From NCBI GenBank assembly GCA_964035545.1, contig OZ037768.1, forward strand, positions 18,393,700 to 18,457,699: a stretch of DNA of 64,000 nucleotides, written 5' to 3'. The notes under the pieces are model-generated. The model had not been told where the DNA came from, ran no database searches, and was given only the letters and a program-made list of their open reading frames with translations. The stretch is from Bugula neritina. Lineage: Eukaryota > Bryozoa > Gymnolaemata > Cheilostomatida > Bugulidae. How positions within the stretch are numbered: the stretch's first letter is position 1; the number at the start of each line of letters is the position of its first letter. Both the position numbers and the translations under genes were made by a program. Positions 22,533 to 35,902 of this stretch are shown here, one piece after another.

Positions 22533-25500
22533 CTAGTAAATACACAGCAAAATAACATAATATAACATAACACAATAATATAGTATAACACAATAATATA
22601 ATATAACAATACAATAATATAGGATACAGAGAAGAATAGTTAAATAATTAGAAGGTCACAGAACTGAGTCTACATCACAGTTTGAGAAGCAGTGAAACAT
22701 GATATTCACGAAAAAAGTAAATTTCAATACAATTTTCACATTTTAATAATTATATTGCTGAACAACCAGAAAAACGGACAAAAAGTAATTTCACGAATAA
22801 TTTGTTGTAAGAAGAGTTCTTACCAATAGAGAATTTGATAAGTGGGGAGCTCATCTTTCCAACCCCTCCTCTGCTGTAACCAAATACTCTTAAATTATAA
22901 AAACTGTTTTTCTCAAAGTTGTAGTCTATGAATGTCCAGGTTCTACGGCCACAATCAAAATCCATTGCATTCCTCACATCTTCTCCTTGTCTCCAGATAC
23001 GAACCTAAAATAACAGAAATGGAGTCACTGACATATATTGGCTTATCAAATTCAAACTTTCATTCTAAAACAGCATAATTAAATGATAAACTTGGACCAA
23101 TGATGATAATGAGATATTTGTAACTTTTCAAACATGCATATTAATGTTTAAACAGACTTTTCAAAAACTTATAAAATAAATTATTTTACAAAGATATCAA
23201 AATCCCTACAAACTTTCAAGTCAGACACACTTGATGCTGGTGCCACTATTTATAAATAATATTAAACATATTTTATTATAGTATGACTTGTGAGCTGACA
23301 GCCTATACCTTATATCCATCGAGAGGTTCTTCGTTAGGGCCTGTGACAACACCTCGGAAGTTGACTCCAAGAGTTCCATCAGTTGTCCTGTTTATTGTTA
23401 CATACTCCGGCATGTTCAAAGGAGCTGCAATCAATATTCGTTGAATCAATAAAAAAATGTTCAGGAAACCTTTCATGTTACAAAAACACAGTTTTGTTTG
23501 ATGCTATAAGAGTTGACAATGATGGCCATAATTCTAAATATTAAATATACTAAATATATAAATATTTTACATAAAAACCACATTTACTTCTGATGTTAAA
23601 GCTAAAGAAAATAACAAAACAAATTATTAATAAAATGCTCACCAGAGTGAACTTTCTCAGCAATGAGGGCAAATTATTGCTAGCGCCTTCTAGAAACTAC
23701 TGGTTGAAATTTAGAAAATGTGCACAATAAAGAATTTACACACATGTATACAGTATATTACACAACAGTATACGGATAGTAGAATATATATAAGCTCACC
23801 ATTATACCATGTAGTCTGAGGGATAATTCTACCAGGTGGTGCATCTCCAGCTGAGTTAAACAGCTGAGCTGTAACCAGGTAGTCTGTTGCTGGCTCCAGA
23901 CCAATGATGGTACCTTCTGTAACATTACCAAGTACAGTGTTTCTACGTCCATACTCCTGTCTAGTGCCATCCTTCCAGTACTGGATCTGCAGGTAAACAC
24001 AGTGGATGTAGTGTGGGTAGACACAGTGAAAGTAGAGTAGGTAAACACGGTGTAAGTGGAGTACACATTTAAACAGCAAACAACCACACAACTGTGGTGA
24101 TGCTTAGATAGATTAGGCAGCAATAGTATGAATAAATGCTGCTAAGTATGGTAGGCACATTACAAAATATCCCAACAAACACTTCTAGATTCCATAATGT
24201 AAAGCCTTTAAACTATAAACTACCAGCTAACCTATTATCTTAGCACTGTTATTTGTTGACCAACTTAACCTGTGACCAAAAAGATTGACCATCAACACAA
24301 ATAGCACGAGATGTAGTATTTTCAGTCAACTTGTAATATGTAACAGGACTTATAGGCATAAACATACCACATGTACTGAATCTAACTGATGTAATTTTTA
24401 GCTAACATCACATTGGAATAAGTAGAGAGGCAAGAATAAACCGGATATATGTAAAAACACTAGTAATCAGCTGTACACAAAAAGTATCGTATATGTCAGT
24501 GCTCAACTGTTTACTAGTGAAAAATAACAAATTTGATCGAACACTGTTGACAAGAGTGAAAGACCTAAAATCAGGTAAGCGCTAAGCACATGATTTGAAA
24601 CAACTCGGTTTAGACTTGATATACCTAATTAGAGAACTACCAGCATCTGGAGACTTACATGAAAGCCAGAGAGTTCTCCTCCAGTGACAGTCTTACTGTT
24701 AGGAATAGGATCCCAGAAAACTGTTAGAGCTGTGGCATTCAGTGGCTGTACAACTATTTGCTTGGGTGTTGAGGTTGGCACTAAATGTATATCCAACATA
24801 ACGTTATGCAAATGTACATATAACACGTTATGTTTGTATGTTTATGTGTACAATTCTATATTATGTAAGAGTGCATAACTGATTGCTATACATTATAATG
24901 TAAGCAAATATAATTACACCCAAACAAATGACTTTTTCACTCATCATAAGAAACACATACATCAGATAATTTATCAAAAGAGTAAATATTAGTGCCTTCA
25001 ATAAGTGTGCCCAAATTGTTACAAATTATGCTTTTTCCAACAATAGATGAAAGATTCAAAATATCAATTTAGGAATCCCAAGCAGTATCACTAGTATCTG
25101 TTCATCATTCACTTGGAGAGTTTACCTAGAGTTTGATTCGGTTGATAAGTTACCCATTTTAAAGTGTATTTTATGAATATTCTTCTCAACAATAAAAGTA
25201 AGATACACATTCAAACAACAGTAAAAGTATATTATAATGAAGCTAAAGCATACCTCTTACAGCTGACATTCCAACCACTGGCTCTGGTATTGGCCCGTCT
25301 CCAACATCATTTCTAACCCACACTCTGACATAGTAAGGTAGATAGTACTTGGCACTACCAATAGTCACCGTGCACTTGCCAGTCTTCTTGTCACCATGCG
25401 GAATCGGCACATCGTCATTACATCCCTTCATACAAAATATGAACCTCTAGTTTTTATCTAGCACAGTTTAAAGGGTCAACTATTATACCAAGAGCAATGC

Positions 25501-28500
25501 TAGGTTATGTAAGCTCGCTTGTAACCAGAGCTAAAAAATGTTTCGTACAGTTACGATAAAGCAGTTCAATATTGAGTTTTTATAATTTTATAAAACAATT
25601 CGGATGAAACAGAAAACAATTCTTACAACAATAGTCAGATTTAGACATTTATATTCATGTAACGACTCTTAATATTCATTTCACAAAATAGTATTTGTGC
25701 CAAACACTTCTCCTTTCCATGAATATGAAAAGAAACTGCAAAATACATTGATCAGAAAACTTCACATTAAAGAGCAATAAAGATATTTTCTGACCATTGT
25801 TAACTCTATAAAGTAAGTCATACTCACACTCCATGAACCAACAGTAACATCTTTATTGTACTCTTTATACTGAACAATGTAGAAAATGCTACGCGCATTC
25901 CATTGCTCTCTTGGTAGGGGATCCCACTCAATAACCAGGGTGCCTTCCTTTCCACCCCCAGCCCTTATGTTAGTTGGATATGATGTAGGCTTGTCAGGGG
26001 TTGTCTGAATTAACTCTACAAACAGATCAGGAACTGTGATTTGTTGTCTGTTAACTATAATCCTGTACATCTGCTAACCACACAATAGAATGGAATATAA
26101 GAATGAACACAGAGTATAAAATGTCCTGCTGGTGAAGAGCTTAACAAATACTCACTAGATTCAAGACCTGCAACTCCAACTCCATATATATTGACAGCTT
26201 TAATTCTAAACTTGTAGCCAGTGTCAGCAAACAGTCCAGTAACTGTTGTGTTACCATTCGCCACATCGTCTGGGTCAGTAACTGAAAGACAACCGGCACG
26301 ATAAGACAACGAAGTAGAGCAGTGCTTAGTGGAGTAAGAGAAATTATTCTAACATTTCAATATTATATTGGGCAATATTCTAGGCTAGAGTTATGCAAAC
26401 ACATACACTTTGTTACCATTGCTTTGCATTATGCAAATGGATTTTTCATTTAATGTTTGGGAACAGGTCAATTGAATGAAACCACAACCATAACTTAATG
26501 CAATCCGTAAGAATAATTATTACACAACTCTATCCGTACGGATTTATTCGAAGCAATGGGCACAGTGATAGAAATGTAATTCCAAGCATAAGTATGGAAC
26601 TCAAAAACTACCTTCTTTGGCAAGAACCCATTCTTGAGATTCCACATTATACTTTTCTATAATGTAGGAAGTTATTTTCTCTCCATTAGTAGCTCCCTCG
26701 GACCAAGACACAATAGCCGAGTGTTTTCCTGGGTTACTTGCTTTAATTCCAGCAGGTTCACCTGGAGGTCCTGTTAAAAGATAATTGCAGAATTACGGAA
26801 AGTCATGACTTTTTAAGTAAATATCCTGCCACATAGCTAATGAAGACTTTCAACACCAGTTAAATTAAAAAAAACAAAACATAAAGACTATGAAAATTAT
26901 TTAATAAGTCAATAAACATTGAGCACAGCACAGCACAATTTTTCGGAAATAAATTTGCAAACTGGTGTAAAATGTTTGTTTTTCTGTCCAAGACTTTTAT
27001 TTAAGGTCATTGCCTCGTGCACACACTTACTAAAACATAATCCTGTTTGTAAATCACAAATTGAGATTAGGGTATTGTCAGTCCATTAACTCTTGGCAAT
27101 CAAAATTAAATGTATGATGGTGGCTATGTGCAACCCTTAGCCAGCTAATAAGACATTATTTTCATATGAATTAGCAGGGAGGGTGATTAGATAAATACTT
27201 TTGTATAGGTTAGAAAGATAGACTAATTCTAGAACTTACCATAGACTTCGACTCTTGCGGGGAGTGTAGCCTGATCACTCTTGGTCTTGACTTGACATTT
27301 ATAATAGCCTCTTTCCTCGTACGTTATGTTAGAGATATGTAGGTCGCCTCTACTCACCCCCTCACCACGTTTGTATGTCTGGGACATCTTCCAGTCATCA
27401 AAGTCTATCACTACACAACAGACGTAGTCTGAACTTTATTAGGTGATGCATAACAATACATAGTTATGTTATAGTTGCTTCTATGATATAATATCATATG
27501 GATATAAATAAAAGCTTCATTATGGGCAGAGCATGCAATAAATTGATTATGGACAGAAATAATTTAATTATACAGTATAATACAAGACAAGTACACAAGT
27601 AGGGTGCATATAATGTGCATAATGTTGTCATTAAACATGATGAAGGATAAAAAATTATATAGGCAAGGGTATGAAACAAAAAGACATGCTTACAAATATT
27701 ATACTTTGAAACTTCAACTTAAACATTGTGATTTGAACAGTTTTATTTAGTTTTACAATCGCAGCATAACCAGACAGGAGGGCATTAAGATGAAGCTAAT
27801 CATACTAGAAAATAAGGCACAAAACAATTACGATTCTAACAACTTTTACTCTTCCTATGTCCCTCCACATACTGAGTCAACTTACGCTTGTCATTGTGAA
27901 ACCAGAGGTATACCAGGTCTAAGATATTGTGGAAATTGGCTCTGCATTGCAGCACAACATCTGTACCCAGCAGATAGTCATCTCCAACTGGGCCGAAGTC
28001 CAGAGTTGTCCTCTCTGCAATGGTACATATTACATTGGTCAGCTGATGAAATCCCCAACATAATTGAGTACTGGTAGCACAGTTAATAGAGCATCTTCAG
28101 TGACTTACGAACAACTTTGAGGAAGGTTGTAGCCTGAGCCTCACTCAGTCTTTCACCAGTTTCAGGATTTAAGGCTGTGTTCTCAGCAACACAAGTATAC
28201 TCGGCCTCGTCTACATTCTTCTGTATTCCGCTGAGGTAAAGGTCATCATTGGGTAGAATTCGCTTTGGACTTGACGAATCTTTGTTTACATTGAAAGGCT
28301 AAAATATTTTATAATGTTGGGTGGTAATTATGCCTTAATTTGTTTCTTCCTTACTATTATTAAATTCTGAAATTGAAAGGCTAAAATATGTTTTAATAGT
28401 CTGTAAGAAAATGCCCTAAACTGTTTTTTTACTATTATTGCATTATGTAAGTAATGGAGTAACTCAACAATAACCGAAGGCTTGGGAAGAACACTACTAT

Positions 28501-31500
28501 ACAGCAGTAAATAACATTTTCATTTAACATTTAGAGACAAGAATACAACTAGATGAAACTGTCTATCGTCACGGCAATTAATTGAAGAGTTTAGTATAGT
28601 GTAAAGATAACATTCTCCATGTCCCCCAAGAAGAAAGCATAAATCTTAGGTTGGCCAATATACTGTAACTTACCACTCCATTCTTTAGCCATCTTATAGT
28701 TGGTTTGGGTGCTCCTTCAGGATTACATGGAATAGTAGCATTTCCTCCTTCAGTTGCCAGAACTTGGCCTAGCATGGGGTGTTTATTGAAATTGGGTGCA
28801 AACTCTACAAGGGGGCCAGGAAATGTGAGCTCAAAGTAACACATGAATCATATATATTTATATACTCAGTCACTTTTCTAGTCACTTTTATTGACTAATT
28901 AATTTTCAATAAACAATTTACTGGCTCTAGTGTTTCAGTAATGTGAATTATATTGCTAGTCCAACTACCGTTGCAAAATTTAGGTCGAGTGATTTGTGCT
29001 AAGGGGACAAGTTTATGAAAGCTTGCTTCAAAGTTGTACTACATATAAGCTATATTGAAATTGAAATTTGCTGCAAGTAATACAGCCACCATATGCATTT
29101 ATATCTCTATTAAAATGGCTGCTCATAATTTGAAAATGTACAGAATTACAGAGTTTCATGGCAATAAAAACGCTGAATGGCAAGAAACCCAATCCAATGA
29201 GGTTTAATTCAGTATTTAGTCGCATTCATGTTTGAGCATATGGAGTCTGTATCATGTGATTTAATCATAATAACGTTTACCAATCACCACTCTCATAATC
29301 AGGTAACCCCCCCTACCTAGCACCCTGACTTGAGCAGAGCTGTATGTAGTTCCATGAGAATTGCTGGCTGCACACTGGTACATCCCAGGATGAACATTTT
29401 TATCTAAATTCTGAAACTGAAGGACTCTGTTGTTATCACTGAATGAGATTCCTGCGGGCGTGTTAGCACCCCCCAACAGAGTTCCATTAACATACCAGGA
29501 ATATGTGGGCTAAAACATAAAATCATCACTTAGCATTCACTTTAATATGAGTAGGTATGAGTACTCAACACTCTATTGTTAAAATCATTAAAAAAGAGAC
29601 AATTCTACTCTCTTTAACACGTTCTGAGTCACAATTACTATCATTTGATACATACTTGAGGATTTCCATTGGCAAGACACGTCCACTCATAGTCACCTCC
29701 CTGGTCTAAATGGAGATTATCTAACCTCCCTTCACCAAAATACGGTTTGGCTGGAAACACAATTAAAAAAATACACAGGCATTGAATTCTCACACTCGAT
29801 TGACAATCAAATCATAAAATGAGCTCCGTAGTAAAGGTAATATAGTTTGAAAAAGACAAGAAAAATTTGTCTCAAGCAACTAGTAACGTCTCTGGAAGAC
29901 TTGCATTTCCGTTAAACGACGGACTGTTAGTATTTTAACAATTAAATAAACTGCAATGTGTAATTTCCTCAAGTACAATGGCAATAACAATGGCTATTGC
30001 TATAGTTTCCATTTAAAACTGGACATATTTCTGACTGACTGTTCACGCTGTACGCCAAACTCTATTCACTATATTTGATATAAAATTACTCCTAAAATGC
30101 TTTTCATCAACGTTTGAAATCAACAGAAAACAGCTGTGTCTGATCTCATAAAATTCTCTTGTCACAAAACTAAAATGTTCGACTAGCAAACTCATGCCAT
30201 ACTTATAAAAATAAGAGCTTAGCTTGAATGTCATTTAGCACAACATTCAATTAAACCTTATCTCTTTCCAAAAAGACAAAATCAATGACTATAACTTCTA
30301 AACACCATAAAAACAGTGTGTAGAATAAAAGCAAGCAACATATCCAAAAGTAATTTTCGATTAAAAATAATAGATCATAAAAATGGTGGCAAAATAACTT
30401 ACACGATATACGAAGGGCAACGGTTTGAAAATCAGATGATTGCACATCTGAAACTGTGCAGGTGTATTCTCCTTCGTCTTGTGATGTCACACTCGGTATT
30501 ACAAGTCTACGATTATACTCGCTCTGCTCAACCACACTACCAGGTGGTAGAGGCAGACCATCGGCTCTCTTCCACTCATAGCGAGGTGGCTGACCATGGT
30601 TTCGGCTGTAGTTGAACATCACAGTCACACATTCAACATTCACATTAACAATAACAAAATCATGTTTTTACTATAATAATACAAAATATGAATTTTATCT
30701 TTTCATAACTTCAAGAGAAAAGAGTTATAGGAATTGACACCAAAAAATAAAGCAGATAATTTGGTAGACAACTGGACAATATGTTGTATATGAGCGAAAA
30801 TTTCAACAACTGGATTATAAATTTTTCAAACAAACATCCAACTGTGAAAATTTTTAAATGTTAAGTTATTAAAATCTTCCAAAAATTAGTCACAACAATT
30901 AATTATAGTTGTCCATTTGACGTGGCTGTTAATTGAGAGTTTTTAGCTCCATGAAATGTGTTTTAAGACACTCGGTGCACATGGCTGCTTCTAAAATCTA
31001 AAAACCATAAAAAGTTGTTTCTTTACAGTTTTGAAACTTTTTTTTTAAAAAAAGACTACATACCAACAACTTGGTGATTAATAAAAATTGCTTTCTTTTA
31101 CAACAGTTCTTTTAATGAAATTGCAATGATCAACAACTACCCAAAATACAGCTCATCACCAATCAACATATGGAAAGAAAACAATTTTATATAAATAACA
31201 AATCCGTACGTGAATCTAGCAAAGCACTCCAAATAGACTTTGTCTCCTTTGACAGGGTTCTTAGGTATTATCTTGATGAAGTCGTTGTGTATGAGAGGAC
31301 CAACATCCTGGTAACCTTTGCGATACAACATGGTACTAAGGCTAACAAGTTTGTACATGAATATAATTTATATGTTTAATCAACAATTTGATAGGCTGTT
31401 TTATAAAATTCATTATATATATTTAATGAATAAATTTCAACACACAGTTTAGGAAGCCGGATAGGTAGTAGAATACGGCAAGGGTAACTCACTTGGACTG

Positions 31501-34500
31501 GTATCAACTATTAGATTGTATGCTGCGCTGGTCCTAGACTCAGTTCCTCCACCCTCGATAGACACGGTGCAGTAGTAGGCAGCGTCGTCAGCGCTAGTAA
31601 CCGAGCTGAAATACAGGCTGCCAGACTTTGACACCAAGATGTGATTTCCATAACGTGGACTAATCCAATCCGTAGGATCATTGTTCTTGAACCATCTGTA
31701 GTTGTACCCTAAAATTTAAAAGTAATGTTTCAAATGATGATTTTTCAAATATTTTGCATATTCATTACCATGCAACAGTTTAGTAAATACATTTCCGCTC
31801 AAAAATGACTGGCCAGATTGAGGATGTAGCCCCACTTCTAGAGTGTTTGCTTCTGTGTTTAAGCATATAGCATGTCGAACTCCAAAAACTGAAACTGTCA
31901 ACAATGAAACATGTATACACAACTCAACAGGAATCAAACAACAAGGTAGAGATATTGAAAAAAGCTAGATTAGAAATGTAGCAAAAGAAGTTATATTCTT
32001 GTATTTTAATTTCAACGCGTGCCCCAAACCAAACTTTTTTGAGAAACTTGAAGAATTTGGGCTACTAAAAATCTTGAATACTGCACTTAAATGGACAAAC
32101 ATCCAGCAGACAAAAACAAACAACACTTACCGATGCCATCTTGTTTATCGTGATCGCAAACAATTACAGCTGACTCATATGCTCTAGCTGGAACATCTTT
32201 ATCATTGTTTGGAAATTCATTCAGGGCTAGAAAAGAATTACAGTTGCCTACTATACAATTTGACTTTAACTAAACTGGCAAACGTTGTGAGAATAGAGCC
32301 ATGCAATTTCCTACACATTGGAAATAAAAATATAACTTTTATCAGAAGTCTGTCCCATGATGAACACAAAATGACTTCTACTCACTCTATTTTATTATGC
32401 TGATGGTGGGAAAGTAACTTAACTTTATTTAAGTAAGTGCTTTTCATATTATATTGTCTTGCAACAACTTCACATGCTTTGATTGGCTAAAGAAACGACT
32501 TACTGATATATGAGATGGAGGCTGATTCACTTTTGACTTTTCCAAACTGATTGGAAGCCTCACACCAATAAGATGAAGTGTCTCGGTCTCTGCTAGGATC
32601 ATGTATGGTGAGGCGGCCATTAGTGATGGTGATGTGATTAGCATTAGTAGCAACTATCGGTACGGCCTGAAATATTTCAAGTGTTGTGAAAAATAAGCTA
32701 TACGCAATCAGGGTTTTTAGAAGTTGTTGCGATGCAGTGTGGTTGATCAGAATACATAGCCCAGTACTGTTGCTGACCGTATGCAGAAACGTAATTCACA
32801 AAAAAAAACTTCATACGTTTATAACTTCAAGATTTTCAGTCACAAATTCAATTTGGTGGAGTGACAAATTTCACCAATTTGTAAAAGCCACTCGTGAAAA
32901 TTTTTGTCTTGAGACTTAACTTAATCATGAGATTAACTAAAACCCCTTATTAACTGAAACTGAAGGTAAAAACACACCTTATTAAAATTATAAATGAATA
33001 CAAGAACCACCAAGAGAAGCAGCTGAAAACAACCAAATGCACTTTTCCAAGTTTATGTTTTTGCCCTTGGCAGATCTAGTGAAGACTTGATGACATTTTA
33101 TTCTACAAAGTCTCAATTTCTCTCACCTCTGCCCCTAATCCTGCGTACCACTGGTAGGTAGGTTGGGGGTATCCCTTGGCGTCACATTCAAAGGTCACCG
33201 AGGGACAATCTTGAGTGCATGCCGGAGCATCTATGCTAATTTGAAAGCGAATATCCTGAGGTTGTGTCACAAAGTAGGGACCTCTGTAGATCCTATCCGG
33301 ATGCACATCGTCAGCTCCAAAAACTAAAAACAATTGATTTACTGTCATTTTATCAACTTGTTCACTATGCAATCTATCAAACTGGTGTTCAACCATATTC
33401 TATTAAACTTAAGAGGTTATAAAAAATGTTTCCGGTGAAGTTAACCAATATATGTATATCTAATATTCATTTTATAAAACGAAAAGTTGATGAATTGTTA
33501 GATCTTAATATGGTTATTAAAGTTACATTTCTAAACTTGAGTCAAAAAAAAGTAAGAAAAGCCAAGACAAAGAGAAAAAGTGGCTGTTATAAGAGTAAAA
33601 ATACTCAGATTATCATTTCCCTATTTAATGATTAAACCATAATTGACAATAGTTTATAGAGTATATGAAACTTTAAACAGACTTGGTTAATAAGTTTGAA
33701 AAAATTTGCTTAAAAATTGCATCAGTAATGAGGATTACCAAGTAAATTGGTTCTCAAGAAACAAAAAGCATTTGTATGAAAAATGCAGAAAATATTTATT
33801 TGAAGAAAAATTCCATACTAAAAAGATCAATGTACTCACTAAAATCTCTTGCATTAGAATTAATTTCCGTCGCCTCAACTTTGAGTATCTCACAGATATA
33901 AGCTCTCTTGATTTCACCAACTCCTCTGACCCAGAAGTAACCGGGTTGATCCTGGTGGTTTCCCGTGTCATCATACTCATACACTACGTAGTCACCAGTA
34001 TCTGCCTGGGGGGTTTCTGGTGTAGTCCAAAAGACTGTGGAACCAAAACCTGTACCATCCAACCACTGGAAGGTGGGACTTGTACTGATGGAGTTTGGTT
34101 GCACGTGTCCAGACGTGTACCAGGTGTTACGCTGACCTGGTTTATCATCATTTATTGAAAACCAATTTTGTACAAACTGATTTTCTGCTTCAGAGTTGAT
34201 ACTGATAAGTTCAGCACCTTGTTTCTACAATAAGTAAGTACACTAATAATAAATAAATGAATCACTAAACATATACCAAAATTTCAACAATGATGGTAGT
34301 ATCAGTATGGTTTCTTAAAATAGTTTACAACTTCCCAACTAATGATCAAAACATTCAAACTGTGACTGTGATTTTCAGTTTAAATCTCATTAAACAACTT
34401 TGCTTCTGTATATCTTTCGGGAATTGCAGTCGAAAAATCTTTGGAAAATATGAGCTGTTATTTTATTATTCATTTCTACTTATTGATAAGTATGAATTGT

Positions 34501-35902
34501 TGATATGTTACTGGGATAGCTATATGAGTGATACTACGGTAAACCGATAGAGCTCTGAAATAAAATATTATTTCATTTGTAGTCATTGATATTTCAGCCG
34601 TTCAATTTAGTATGCACAACTTCTCAAGTGGGGAGTTTGATTTTCAATTCAATTGTCCATATCTTAAAAATAGCTAAACCACTCTCAAATCTTTATTTGC
34701 TCTTCGCTATAGGCCCATCAGCACATTTTCTATATTTCTAGAGGTCAAGTTAAAACAGGGCAAAATTGCCTGGAACTAACAAATATACAATTTGGGGTAA
34801 AAAGACAACTATATGTTTATATGGTTAGTACGCTGGCTCACAACCTTTTTAGTATGTTTTATATATTTTCTCTCCCCACTTGTTAGCCAATGTTTGTGCA
34901 AAGCAAAACGATGATGTGAATTGCTTTTAGTATATCGTCATTCAGACATTATCTTATGAAACAAACCCTATAACCAAGTTAAAAAATATTACTTCGCCTA
35001 AATTAAAATTTTTATCACAATAGCTCAGCATTTATGCCACAAACGTCTAGGAGTATGGCAAAACTTTTCAAAATCTTGTGTCACTATACTCCGTGTCACC
35101 TACACACTTGATTAACTTATTCCCTTTAGATCATAAAAAGCATACAGAATGCTAATATTATATTTCATAATTGAAAAGACAGGCCATTCCTATACAGCAC
35201 CAGCAACAAACATCTTAATTGCAGTCACAACTGTGAAAACCGGTCTCCAACTTGTGAATTGGTGTAATTTGACAAAATAAGAACAAACTTATTGGTTTGA
35301 GGAGGATATTTTTTAATACCTAAAAATCAATTACAACAAAACACTGAATACCTGTAACAGTAACCTGGTATCCTTTATGTAACACTTACCTGACAATTGA
35401 TCATAGCATCTTCCCAAGACAACAGGGAATCTACATCTGACACAAACTTGTAACACTTAGATGATTCTGGAACCCATGGAGACGGACATTCAGGAGAAAC
35501 TGAAACATTAAACTGTTTAGTAGTATAAATCATAAACATCTCAGTAACATAACACAGAGAGAAACATATGATAATATACATGTCTATCAAGACAATTCAC
35601 TGAGGTAGTACACAATATTAGTAAATCTTCTAGTTTAAAAGCAAGACATTTCATTGGCCTATCACAAGCAAACAAGTTCAATTTTATACATTTACAAATA
35701 AGATGACTATCATCATCACAATCCTTTAACATTTTAATAATTGCATAAATTAAGTTAATTAATATTGTTTGTGTTTAATAATACGTTTTTTATCTACAAA
35801 ATATGCTAATAAATTTAGAGCAGTGATCTTACCAGGATTTTGACTAACAGCACACTCTGTTAGCAGAGTGATTATTAATAAACATAGTCTGAGGAACATC
35901 AT
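22393..35902 (-). CDS. Cont: Contactin copy B: CTLD-6xIg-4xFN3-GPI neural adhesion protein
   Basis: Tandem paralogue of copy A with the same 24-exon plan. Exons, 5' to 3' on the minus strand: 35902-35833, 35499-35390, 34224-33840, 33323-33127, 32666-32504, 32226-32131, 31708-31489, 31341-31210, 30605-30403, 29750-29656, 29509-29317, 28804-28674, 28298-28109, 28014-27886, 27410-27240, 26770-26612, 26281-26156, 26015-25828, 25425-25254, 24780-24659, 23986-23800, 23424-23309, 23004-22824, 22532-22393. Nineteen or more exons are exactly the length of their copy A partners; exon 19 is 15 nt shorter, exon 8 is 3 nt shorter, and exons 7 and 24 are 3 nt longer. The product is about 1291 residues. All frames join, with the same uncertainty at exon 7/8 as in copy A. 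Function is inferred as for copy A; both look functional. Confidence 0.9.
22824..26770 (-). CDS. Copy B exons 16-23: fibronectin type III domains 1-4
   Basis: The four FN3 domains are laid out as in copy A. Exon 19 starts GCNDDVPIPHGDKKTGKC, replacing a longer, unrelated stretch in copy A, while the rest of the exon is nearly identical. FN3-3 and FN3-4 are close to copy A at the protein level. Confidence 0.87.
23992..24064. repeat. 24-bp minisatellite beside copy B exon 21 (three units)
   Basis: Three 24-bp units of the ggtaaacacagtggatgtag type lie next to the exon 21 acceptor. The matching site in copy A has two. Confidence 0.65.
27240..29750 (-). CDS. Copy B exons 10-15: Ig domains 4-6
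   Basis: Exon order and motifs match copy A (GMYQCAASNSHG, IRWLKNG, AEYTCVAENTA, GYYKCQVK). Exon 13 differs from copy A at about three of 190 bases, and some 70 bases of neighbouring intron are equally close. Exon 10 lacks the fold-back insert that follows it in copy A. Confidence 0.88.
30403..33323 (-). CDS. Copy B exons 4-9: Ig domains 1-3
   Basis: Ig1 (VTFECDAKG, YQWYAG, SSYWCEASNQFG), Ig2 (VIVCDHD, NYRWF, DAAYYCTVS) and Ig3 (VYLECFAR, YEWKRADG, EGEYTCTVS). Ig2 is the most diverged domain between the copies. The exon 7 end again offers a strong phase-1 donor (GTGAGT) and, four bases on, a weaker phase-2 donor (GTTACC), exactly as in copy A; exon 8 needs phase 2. Intron 4 carries a diverged MITE copy. 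Confidence 0.85.
32808..32962. mobile_element. Diverged copy of the satellite-splitting MITE
   Basis: Segments such as acgtttataacttcaagatt, then ttgtaaaagccactcgtgaa, follow the order of 2370-2490 with small changes. The right part of the element appears to be missing. It lies in contactin copy B intron 4 and is not seen in copy A. Confidence 0.6.
33840..35902 (-). CDS. Copy B exons 1-3: signal peptide and C-type lectin-like domain
   Basis: The signal peptide differs from copy A by only one or two residues. The lectin domain keeps the same four cysteines, FQWLDGTGF and RAYICEI, and again lacks the EPN/QPD and WND motifs. It diverges only after the closing Cys (EILKVEATEINSNARDF against EILKIHTTLISSETRSF in copy A), the linker to Ig1. 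Confidence 0.85.

Noticed and set aside
33706-34158. 150-residue plus-strand open frame
   Set aside because: It is antisense to the lectin-domain exon of copy B; a similar shadow occurs over the copy A exon at 18933-19217.
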